Source: an uncultured Prevotellaceae bacterium (GTDB lineage Bacteria > Bacteroidota > Bacteroidia > Bacteroidales > Bacteroidaceae). Taken from it: a stretch of DNA of 64,000 nucleotides. Under the pieces are notes generated by a model. The model was given only the letters and a program-made list of their open reading frames with translations, was not told the DNA's origin and did not search any database. The stretch covers positions 186,001 to 250,000 of the forward strand of contig CAMZCM010000001.1 in the NCBI GenBank assembly GCA_947305005.1, given 5' to 3'. A program made the translations under genes and the position numbers. Every line of letters begins with the position of its first letter. Position 1 is the stretch's first letter. Positions 8,179 to 15,269 of the stretch are shown here, piece after piece.

Positions 8179-9003
8179 TTATTCTGATTCCGGCGTTTCT
8201 ATTTCTTGTGCTTCCAGCCACTGTGGAAAATCCTCCATCGAGAGGCAGTCCTCAACACGAACATCGCCAACACGGGTGCGGCGCAGGGCGGTCAAGTGGG
8301 CTCCGCTGCCGAGAGCTTGGCCGATGTCGCGAGCCAGAGCACGAATATAAGTACCTTTCGAGCAAACCACACGAATGGTGATGGAGGGATAGCTCTGTCC
8401 GTCCGATGGGGCTGCAGGTGAAGTCAGGAACGCTTTGTTGCGCATACCGGTTCTCGGCAAAGAGGGAAGCGAAGATTCTTCATTCTTCACTCCACATTCT
8501 TCTTTCAGGTTGAAGTCCAACAGCTCTATCTCATCAATGACGAGGATCTTGGGTTTCAGCTCCACATCCTTCTCCTTGCGGGCAAGGTCGTAAGCGCGTT
8601 TGCCATCGACCTTGACGGCGGAGTAGGCAGGTGGAATCTGTTCTATGCGTCCTAAGAACTGCTGCAGGGTCTGCTCCACCTGTTCACGGGTGATATGCTC
8701 CGTAGGATAATAAGCATCTATCTCATGTTCGAGGTCGAAGCTGGGCGTGGTAGCTCCCAGACGCAGGGTTGCCACATATTCCTTGGTGTGAGCCTGCAGC
8801 TCGTCGATGCGTTTGGTGGCGCGCCCCGTGCAGACAATCATCACGCCCGTAGCCAACGGGTCAAGAGTGCCGGCGTGGCCCACCTTCAGCTTCTTGGTGC
8901 CGAGGCGCTTGCACAACAGCCATCGGACCTTGTTCACCACATCGAAGGATGTCCAGCGATAAGGCTTGTCGATATAGAATATTTCGCCTGCCTGCGGGTT
9001 CAT
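8179..9003 (-). CDS. truB: tRNA pseudouridine-55 synthase
   Basis: 274 aa. It converts U55 in the T-loop of tRNAs to pseudouridine. The catalytic aspartate is in GHAGTLDPLATGVM (about residue 48), and the YSAVKVDGKRAYDLAR and KGTYIRALARDIG motifs follow. Residues about 168-205 (GVKNEESSLPSLPRTGMRN...) interrupt the usual fold and are encoded by DNA (about 8389-8502) that resembles the CATTCTTCACT-type intergenic repeat of this genome. The start ATG overlaps the uppP stop by one base (TAATG), showing translational coupling. Confidence 0.95.
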   Translation of the reverse strand: MNPQAGEIFYIDKPYRWTSFDVVNKVRWLLCKRLGTKKLKVGHAGTLDPLATGVMIVCTGRATKRIDELQAHTKEYVATLRLGATTPSFDLEHEIDAYYPTEHITREQVEQTLQQFLGRIEQIPPAYSAVKVDGKRAYDLARKEKDVELKPKILVIDEIELLDFNLKEECGVKNEESSLPSLPRTGMRNKAFLTSPAAPSDGQSYPSITIRVVCSKGTYIRALARDIGQALGSGAHLTALRRTRVGDVRVEDCLSMEDFPQWLEAQEIETPESE

Positions 9004-9866
9004 TAGTCAACCATTACGAGTGAGTGTCCTGTCCACAGCAATGCCAGGATGACGATGCCGACGATGATGCGATAGACACCGAAAGCCTTGAAACCATATT
9101 TGGCAAGGAAATCCACGAACCACTTCATGGCCAGCAGGGCTACCACGAAAGCGACGACACAGCCCAGCGCCAGCATCAGCAGATTGTCACGCGTGGCCCA
9201 ACTGGCATCAGCTTCATCGCCGAAGAACAGTTGTAGGAAGTCCAGCGCCGTGGCAGCAGCCATCGTGGGAACAGCTAAGAAGAAGGAGAACTCAGCAGCT
9301 GCACGACGGGTGAGCTTCTGAGCCATACCACCTACGATAGTAGCCATCGAGCGGGAGACACCGGGAATCATGGCGATACACTGAAACAGACCGATGCGGA
9401 AAGCCCGCTTCTCGGTGAGTTGGGTCTGCTCGCTGCCTTTGTTGAACAAGCGGTCGCAGAAGAGCATGAAGACACCGCCTACGACGAGCATGACAGCCAC
9501 CACCTCAACACTCTCAAGGAAGCGGTCAATCAGACCAGACATCTTTCCGAGGAAACCGATGATAATGGCAGGAATAAAGGCCACGAGCAACTTCCAATAG
9601 AAGTCCCACTTGTGGAGAAACGCCTGCAAGGGTGAGCTGCCGGTAGGGGCGGGCTCGTGGTTGAGGCGGAAGAAACGACTCCAATAGAGACATACAACCG
9701 ATAGGATGGCGCCGAACTGGATGATGATCGTAAATGCCTTCACGAAGGGCGTGCTCTCAACGCCCAGCAGGTTCTGGGTGATGATCATGTGACCCGTGGA
9801 GGAGACAGGCAAGAACTCTGTCAGACCTTCCACGATGGCGATGATGATGGTCTCGAAAACACTCAT
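9003..9866 (-). CDS. uppP: Undecaprenyl-diphosphate phosphatase (BacA type)
   Basis: 287 aa integral membrane enzyme that recycles the undecaprenyl carrier lipid by removing a phosphate, and gives bacitracin tolerance. The two family motifs are present: [16 protein letters not shown] near the N-terminus and [14 protein letters not shown] in the middle, among multiple hydrophobic helices. It overlaps the DUF3098 gene by 4 nt (ATGA) and truB by 1 nt. Confidence 0.96.
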   Translation of the reverse strand: MSVFETIIIAIVEGLTEFLPVSSTGHMIITQNLLGVESTPFVKAFTIIIQFGAILSVVCLYWSRFFRLNHEPAPTGSSPLQAFLHKWDFYWKLLVAFIPAIIIGFLGKMSGLIDRFLESVEVVAVMLVVGGVFMLFCDRLFNKGSEQTQLTEKRAFRIGLFQCIAMIPGVSRSMATIVGGMAQKLTRRAAAEFSFFLAVPTMAAATALDFLQLFFGDEADASWATRDNLLMLALGCVVAFVVALLAMKWFVDFLAKYGFKAFGVYRIIVGIVILALLWTGHSLVMVD

Positions 9867-10102
9867 GAGTTCACCTCCTTATCTTTTGGACGGTGCATAA
9901 TGCCATAAACGATGAAGGCAAAGCCCACGAAAGTAACTGCGGGAGCCACTTTGATGCGGAGGGCGGAGAAAATCTCTGGGTCAAAGCTACCCTCTGAGGA
10001 GCCGCTGCCCGACATCAGAATAAAGCCGATGATAACCACAGCCATCCCGATAGCCAGGAGGATGTAATTCATTCGGTCAAAGGCGAAATCTTTCTTTTCC
10101 AT
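9863..10102 (-). CDS. DUF3098 small membrane protein
   Basis: 79 aa with two hydrophobic helices ([19 protein letters not shown] and [14 protein letters not shown]) and a polar N-terminus ([13 protein letters not shown]). It matches the Bacteroidota DUF3098 family, always found between ftsX and uppP. Its function is unknown; conserved position suggests a role in envelope assembly or support of FtsX. It overlaps uppP by 4 nt and lies 2 nt after ftsX. Confidence 0.85.
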   Translation of the reverse strand: MEKKDFAFDRMNYILLAIGMAVVIIGFILMSGSGSSEGSFDPEIFSALRIKVAPAVTFVGFAFIVYGIMHRPKDKEVNS

Positions 10103-10104
10103 AT

Positions 10105-10974
10105 TTAATTATACATTTCGTTTTCTTTCATTCTCAGGAAATGGCCTACGCTCAACCAAGTGCAGACAAAGGTCAATAGCAAGCCAGCCACCAACACCGA
10201 TGCCGCCATGATGACGATGATGTTGGTGTCCACGATGGTGGTGATATAAGCATCTTTCTGCAACGCCCAATAGACACCACCTATCAACAGTGCGTCAGCC
10301 AGCACGGCTGCCGTGAGTCCAATGCCGAGGCTGCGCTTGATGAACGGCCAACGGATAAAGCCCCACGAGGCGCCAACCAGACGCATCGTGTGGATGGTGA
10401 AGCGGCGTGCATAGACGCTCAGGCGCACGGTGTTGTTGATGAGCACCACCGAGATAACCATCAGCAGTAGAGCCAGAATAGCCAGAACGAGGGTCGCTTT
10501 CTGCAAGGTGTCATTGAGATTATCTACGAGATCACGCTGATACACGACATCGGTCACCTGCCACATCGCCTTCAGCTCCTTGGCAATCCACAGGAGGCTG
10601 TCGGTGCAGGCGTAGTCGGCAGCTACATTCATCTCTATGCTGGCGGTATAAGGGTTCTCGCCGCCCAGGAACTCGGTGGGGTCGGTGCCCATACGGTCGC
10701 TTTCTTCCTTGAGCGCCTGTTCCTTGGAGATGATGGTGGTGCTGCGGACATAAGGTTTCATGTCCAAACGCATCGACAGTGTATCAGCTTGTTCCGTATC
10801 CACGTCATCGTCAAGCAACAGCGTGATGGTCAGATTCTCGCGAACCGACTCAGACATCTTATGGGCGGAGAAGCCGAACAGCACGACCAAGCCCAACAGC
10901 AACAGCACCAACGTCGTGGAGATGCACGATGTCAGCCATTGCATTTGTCCCAATATTCTATGTTTCTTTTTCAT
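10105..10974 (-). CDS. ftsX: Cell-division ABC permease FtsX
   Basis: 289 aa with the FtsX plan: an N-terminal membrane helix (CISTTLVLLLLGLVVLFGFSA), a periplasmic domain of about 130 residues including an extracellular-loop-1 region with SKEQALKE, then three C-terminal helices. With the ATPase FtsE it transmits cytoplasmic signals to peptidoglycan hydrolases at the septum. No ftsE is in the window, as is usual in Bacteroidota. It lies 9 nt after miaB. Confidence 0.93.
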   Translation of the reverse strand: MKKKHRILGQMQWLTSCISTTLVLLLLGLVVLFGFSAHKMSESVRENLTITLLLDDDVDTEQADTLSMRLDMKPYVRSTTIISKEQALKEESDRMGTDPTEFLGGENPYTASIEMNVAADYACTDSLLWIAKELKAMWQVTDVVYQRDLVDNLNDTLQKATLVLAILALLLMVISVVLINNTVRLSVYARRFTIHTMRLVGASWGFIRWPFIKRSLGIGLTAAVLADALLIGGVYWALQKDAYITTIVDTNIIVIMAASVLVAGLLLTFVCTWLSVGHFLRMKENEMYN

Positions 10975-10983
10975 ATATAATGT

Positions 10984-12309
10984 TTAATCTTTTATCTCAA
11001 CACCTTTCAGCGTCGCCGACGAGCTGTCTGTAATCTTCACCATTACGCGGTCACCGATGTGGTGTTGTCCACGGTCGAAGACCACTACGCGGTTCTGCTC
11101 CGTGCGGCCGAAGAGTTGTTCTCGCGAGCGTTTGCTGGTGCCTTCCACAAGCACCTCCACGACTTTACCCACTTGTGCGGCATTGCGCTCTGCCGATATC
11201 TCATTTTGCAGGGCGATGAGCTCGTTGAGGCGACGAATCTTCACTTCTTCGGGCACGTCGTCGGGCAAGTGTTTGCTGGCGTAAGTGCCGGGGCGCTCGC
11301 TATATTTGAACATGAACGCTGAGTCGTAACCCACCTCACGCATCAGCGAGAGGGACAGCTGGTGATCCTCTTCCGTCTCGCCGCAGTAGCCCACAAAGAT
11401 ATCGGTGGAGAGACCGCAGTCGGGGATAATCCGACGGATGGCAGCCACGCGGTCCATGTACCAAGCTCGGGTATATTTCCTGTTCATTCGGTGTAACACC
11501 TCATCTGAACCGCTCTGCACGGGCAGATGGATATGTTTGCAGACATTGGGCTCTTCGGCAATCACCTGCAGTGTCTCATCGCTCATGTCTTTCGGATGAC
11601 TGGTCGTGAACCGTACCCGCATCTCAGGAACGGCCTGCGCCACACGCCTCAACAGCTCGGGAAAACGAATTGTTCCTTGTCCATCATTCATTGTCCATTG
11701 ATACGAATTCACATTCTGCCCCAACAGCGTCACTTCCTTGAACCCTCTGTCGCGAAGGTCACGAACCTCGCGCAGGATGCTCTCTACATCGCGACTGCGC
11801 TCACGGCCTCGGGTATAAGGGACAATACAATAGTGGCAAAAGTTGTTGCAGCCTCGCATAATGCTGACGAAACCGCCGATGAGGTTGGCGTGCAGACGTT
11901 GCGGCACCACATCGCGGTAAGTCTCCGTCATGGACAGCTCCACATCGATGGCCTTATGCCCCAGCTCCACCTGCGCAATCAAGTCGGGCAGCGCCATATA
12001 GGAATCCGGTCCGCATACCAGGTCGGCGCCGTGCTGTTCCGTCAGTTCCTCTTTCACGCGCTCCGCCATACAGCCCAAGACACCGATAATCAGTGGCCTA
12101 CGCCGCTTGATGCTACGTAAGAACTCTAAGCGTGAAAGGATTTTCTGCTCCGCATTATCACGAACAGAACAAGTATTGAGGAACACCGCGTCAGCCTCCT
12201 CCATCGTTTCTGTGACCTCATAGCCAGCCATTTGCATCACCGACGCCACTACCTCGGAATCGGCCACATTCATCTGGCAGCCATAGGTCTCTATCAACAA
12301 TTTCTTCAT
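10984..12309 (-). CDS. miaB: tRNA-2-methylthio-N6-dimethylallyladenosine synthase
   Basis: 441 aa radical-SAM methylthiotransferase acting on i6A37 of tRNAs. The N-terminal domain has the auxiliary-cluster cysteines (ETYGCQMN, FLNTCSVRDNA, GVLGCMAERV). The radical SAM CxxxCxxC motif is in RGCNNFCHYCIVPYTRGRER, and a TRAM domain ends the protein. The loop after GQNVNSY (QWTMNDGQGTIRF) is encoded by DNA (about 11667-11703) resembling a local ATTGTCCATTG-type intergenic repeat. It is the first gene of an eight-gene operon with a consensus promoter at 12340-12348. Confidence 0.95.
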   Translation of the reverse strand: MKKLLIETYGCQMNVADSEVVASVMQMAGYEVTETMEEADAVFLNTCSVRDNAEQKILSRLEFLRSIKRRRPLIIGVLGCMAERVKEELTEQHGADLVCGPDSYMALPDLIAQVELGHKAIDVELSMTETYRDVVPQRLHANLIGGFVSIMRGCNNFCHYCIVPYTRGRERSRDVESILREVRDLRDRGFKEVTLLGQNVNSYQWTMNDGQGTIRFPELLRRVAQAVPEMRVRFTTSHPKDMSDETLQVIAEEPNVCKHIHLPVQSGSDEVLHRMNRKYTRAWYMDRVAAIRRIIPDCGLSTDIFVGYCGETEEDHQLSLSLMREVGYDSAFMFKYSERPGTYASKHLPDDVPEEVKIRRLNELIALQNEISAERNAAQVGKVVEVLVEGTSKRSREQLFGRTEQNRVVVFDRGQHHIGDRVMVKITDSSSATLKGVEIKD

Positions 12310-12339
12310 CTATTAATGCTTATCAGCTCAATTTCGGGT

Positions 12340-12348
12340 GCAAAGATA
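12340..12348 (-). promoter_or_regulatory. Promoter -7 box of the miaB operon
   Basis: Minus-strand TATCTTTGC followed by ACCCG, with CTTG 20 nt further up in place of TTTG. The leader is about 27 nt. Confidence 0.75.
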
Positions 12349-12417
12349 CAACCTCAAAACGCCGAAGTCAAGTATTCTGACAATAAAACTACTTTATTTT
12401 ACATTATTTCATGAAAG

Positions 12418-12507
12418 CAAGCACAACTTTTACAGGATAGAAGACAAGAAGAGCGGGCACGGAAGTGTTCGCTCTTCTTGTCTTCTATCCTGTAAAAGTT
12501 GTGCTTG
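12418..12507. repeat. Perfect 38-bp palindrome, probably the nhaA terminator
   Basis: Bases 12418-12455 are the exact reverse complement of 12470-12507. The 14-nt centre can pair further (GGCAC/GTGTT with two G-T pairs) around a GGAA tetraloop. It starts 16 nt after the nhaA stop and ends about 70 nt upstream of the miaB promoter. It lacks a clear T-run on either side, so termination is inferred from position. Such a long perfect arm is unusual for an ordinary terminator. Confidence 0.8.
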
Positions 12508-12523
12508 ACTCAAAAAGAGAGGA

Positions 12524-13897
12524 TTAGTCGGAGACGGCTTCCTTGGGGAGCGTGCGGTGGAGCATCAGGCTGCCGATGAGGGCTGAGGCGACGGTACCAC
12601 AGAGGATGCCGAGTTTGGCTTCGTTGAGCATATCGGCTGCTTCCTGTCCCAGATGGGTAGGATAACTCAGGGCGGCGATGAACATAGAGACGGTGAAGCC
12701 GATGCCGCACAACATGCAGACGCTGGCGAAGGAACGCCAGTTAGCACCTTCAGGCATCTGACACCATCCGAATTTGATGCTCAGCCATGAGAAGCTCAGC
12801 ACGCCCGTGAACTTGCCGATGAGCAGGCCGAGGAACACGCCGAGGGCGACGCCGTGGAAGAGACTTGAGATGGACAGATCGGAGAAATCAACGCCAGCAT
12901 TGGCGAAGGCGAAGATAGGAATGACGGCGTAGTTGATAGGCATGGCCAATTGATCCTCGATGTCCTGTAGCGGGGAAATCAGATAGTCTGAAGCCTTCTC
13001 GATACGGCGGAGCATCTGGATATCGCTCTTGTCGAGCACCATTGCTTTCTTCTGATCTGCTTCCTCATCATTTTCGATGCTGGGATAAAGTTCCGTGATA
13101 TGACGGATTTTATTGAGATAGTAGCTGGTGCCCTTGCCCAAGTTGGCAGGAATGCAGAAAGCGAGAACGACGCCGGCGATAGTGGCGTGAATACCAGAAT
13201 TCAGCACCATGAACCACAGGACTAAGCCGAAGGCGATGTAGAACGCCTTGGCACGAATCTCACGTTTGTTACCGATGAGAAGAATGGCCACCACAATGGC
13301 AGCGCCGATGAGGTATTGCCATGACAGTCCGTGGCTGTAGAACAGGGCAATGACGATGATGCCGCCTAGGTCGTCCGCCACAGCCAACGCTGCCAGGAAT
13401 ATTTTCAGACCTACGGGGACGCGCTTGCTAAACATGGACAATACGCCGAGTGAGAAGGCGATATCAGTAGCCATAGGGATGGCACATCCACGTTCCATCA
13501 GAGGGTGACCCAAGCAGACGGTGAAGAACACAATGACGGGAACCAACATTCCTCCGCAGGCGCCGATGATGGGCAGCAACGCTTTCTGACGGCTGCTCAG
13601 TTCGCCGCAGAGCACCTCACGTTTAATCTCAAGACCTACGCTGAGGAAGAAGAAGAACATGAGGAAATCATTGATGAAGTCCATCAGCGTCAGGGCATGG
13701 CCGCCATGACTGAAGACGTTGAAGTCGCCAATGCTCAATGAGACAGGACGTTGCCACAGCCAAGCATAGCCCTCACGGGTGTCGGGGAGGTTGGCAAAGA
13801 CAAGCGCCAGAATCGTGGCCACAATCAGCAGGCCGCTGGCGCTGACATATCGGCGGATAAGACCCGCCAGAGAAGTACCTTGAATAGAATCTTCCAT
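12524..13897 (-). CDS. nhaA: Na+/H+ antiporter NhaA
   Basis: 457 aa with about 12 hydrophobic helices. NhaA signatures are visible: the MATDIAFSLGVLSMF helix and the paired aspartates in LAVADDLGGIIVIALFYS, which bind the exchanged ions, plus GIHATIAGVVLAF. It exports Na+ for H+ and is a natural partner of sodium-based energetics; a sodium-pumping decarboxylase is encoded at 46.8-50.8 kb. It is monocistronic, with a promoter at 13931-13939. Confidence 0.95.
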   Translation of the reverse strand: MEDSIQGTSLAGLIRRYVSASGLLIVATILALVFANLPDTREGYAWLWQRPVSLSIGDFNVFSHGGHALTLMDFINDFLMFFFFLSVGLEIKREVLCGELSSRQKALLPIIGACGGMLVPVIVFFTVCLGHPLMERGCAIPMATDIAFSLGVLSMFSKRVPVGLKIFLAALAVADDLGGIIVIALFYSHGLSWQYLIGAAIVVAILLIGNKREIRAKAFYIAFGLVLWFMVLNSGIHATIAGVVLAFCIPANLGKGTSYYLNKIRHITELYPSIENDEEADQKKAMVLDKSDIQMLRRIEKASDYLISPLQDIEDQLAMPINYAVIPIFAFANAGVDFSDLSISSLFHGVALGVFLGLLIGKFTGVLSFSWLSIKFGWCQMPEGANWRSFASVCMLCGIGFTVSMFIAALSYPTHLGQEAADMLNEAKLGILCGTVASALIGSLMLHRTLPKEAVSD

Positions 13898-13930
13898 TGT
13901 ATGGAGTATTTTAGTGTTATTTTTTCGGCC

Positions 13931-13939
13931 GCAAAGGTA
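13931..13939 (-). promoter_or_regulatory. Promoter -7 box of nhaA
   Basis: Minus-strand TACCTTTGC. The 18 bases of this box and its upstream flank are identical to those at the tyrS promoter (22926-22943). Confidence 0.7.
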
Positions 13940-13974
13940 CGTCTTTTTTCTCTAACCTGCTCATAACAAAAGAT

Positions 13975-14012
13975 AAAAAAGCGGAAAAAGACTTTTGCTT
14001 TTCCCGCTTTTA
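13975..14012 (-). terminator. Terminator of the APH-family gene
   Basis: AAAGCGG...CCGCTTT hairpin with T-rich ends, 24 nt beyond the stop at 14036. On the minus strand it ends in a run of six Ts. Confidence 0.75.
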
Positions 14013-14035
14013 TTATTCGATTTGTACGTTAATGC

Positions 14036-15124
14036 TTATTGTTCAGCGATAAATTGTGCCATTTCGTCTTTCAGTGCATAAGCACTCTTGAAGAGTGTGA
14101 GCTGGTTCTTGACGCGGTCGAGGTTGTGCTCGGGGTACTTGCACTTCCAGTATTTATCGCCGCTGATGTAGTCCCACAGGAAGCGGACGGCTTGCATGTA
14201 AGGGAATAAGGTGGCGGCATAGGGCAGCAGCTCCTTCTCGGTGGGAGTGAGGAAGCTCTTGGCAGAGCGCAGGTAACCACGGGTGAAGGCCTTGAAGATC
14301 TCCATGTTGAAGCCGACCTTGGAGAGATCGGGATCGTCCTCAGCGGTGAAGTTGGCGGCGGTGCGCAGGAAATCGCCGTAGTCAGAGAAGATGAAGTTAG
14401 GCATCACGGTGTCAAGGTCAATGACGCAGAGTACCTGGTCGTTCTTGTCAAACATCATGTTGTTGACCTTGGTGTCGCAATGGCAGATGCGCTTGGGCAG
14501 CTTGCCTTCACGTCCGAGGCGCTCGGCGAGGGTCATCTCGTCGGCATAGCTGAGCAGTTCGTCGATGATGGGCTGCACGCTCTTCACGCGGCCAGCGGGG
14601 TCTTTGGCAATGACCTCTTTGAGTTGCTCCAGACGGAACTCCATGTTGTGGAAGTCCTTGATGGTCTCGCCGAGGGGTACGGGGATGTCAGCCAACATCG
14701 CCTGGAAGTCACCGAAGGCTTCACCGGCGGCTTCGCTGGACTCAGGGTTGACAGCCTGCTTGGTGATGGCATCATTGATGAACACCATCAGACGCCAGGG
14801 CTCTCCATCTACAGTGGTGTAGAGCTTGCCCGGATCGTTTTTCAGCGGCACGAAGGTGAGCACCTTGCGGTCAATGTCCGTCTCGCCGCGAGCTGCGAGC
14901 TTCTGACGGATATGACCCGTCACGGCACGGATATTATTCATCAGCATATCCACGTCGGGGAAGACATTGGTGTTCACGCGCTGAAGGACATAGTTAGGTG
15001 CCTCGGTCTGTGCGGTTTTTACAAGGAGGGTGTCATTGATTAGCCCTTCGCCGAGGGGCTTGATTTCTGCGACCACGCCACTGATGGCGAACTGGTCAAC
15101 GATGGAAAGCAGTTTTTCGTTCAT
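14036..15124 (-). CDS. APH-family phosphotransferase, possible N-acetylhexosamine 1-kinase
   Basis: 362 aa. The aminoglycoside-phosphotransferase/choline-kinase fold is shown by the nucleotide-binding N-lobe (GEGLINDTLLVKT). The catalytic loop HCDTKVNNMMFD and the metal-binding VIDLDTVMPNFIFSDYGDF also match. The DTK-NN / DLDTVMP pattern is close to NahK-type sugar 1-kinases that salvage GlcNAc/GalNAc from host glycans, which would fit the nearby sulfatase and glycosidases. This is inference; other small-molecule kinases share the fold. It lies 145 nt after the macroglobulin-like gene, a gap holding repeats and no clear promoter. Confidence 0.75.
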   Translation of the reverse strand: MNEKLLSIVDQFAISGVVAEIKPLGEGLINDTLLVKTAQTEAPNYVLQRVNTNVFPDVDMLMNNIRAVTGHIRQKLAARGETDIDRKVLTFVPLKNDPGKLYTTVDGEPWRLMVFINDAITKQAVNPESSEAAGEAFGDFQAMLADIPVPLGETIKDFHNMEFRLEQLKEVIAKDPAGRVKSVQPIIDELLSYADEMTLAERLGREGKLPKRICHCDTKVNNMMFDKNDQVLCVIDLDTVMPNFIFSDYGDFLRTAANFTAEDDPDLSKVGFNMEIFKAFTRGYLRSAKSFLTPTEKELLPYAATLFPYMQAVRFLWDYISGDKYWKCKYPEHNLDRVKNQLTLFKSAYALKDEMAQFIAEQ

Positions 15125-15269
15125 AAGGTTGGACCCCCTCTCCGCTCCCCTAGGGGAGAGTAGAATGTTTCGAGCGGCAGAGGTTATAGGGTCATTTTTC
15201 TAAGGGTTATTAAATGTTTTCAAATCTTGTTCGGTAATTCTTATTCTTCACTTTTCATTCTTTCACTTT
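15125..15269. repeat. Repeat-bearing intergenic gap
   Basis: It holds a GC-rich element (about 15131-15160) built on the palindrome CTCCCCTAGGGGAG. Next to the upstream gene's stop is a TTCTTCACTTTTCATTC-type pyrimidine repeat (about 15240-15275). Both element types recur elsewhere in the window. Confidence 0.6.
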
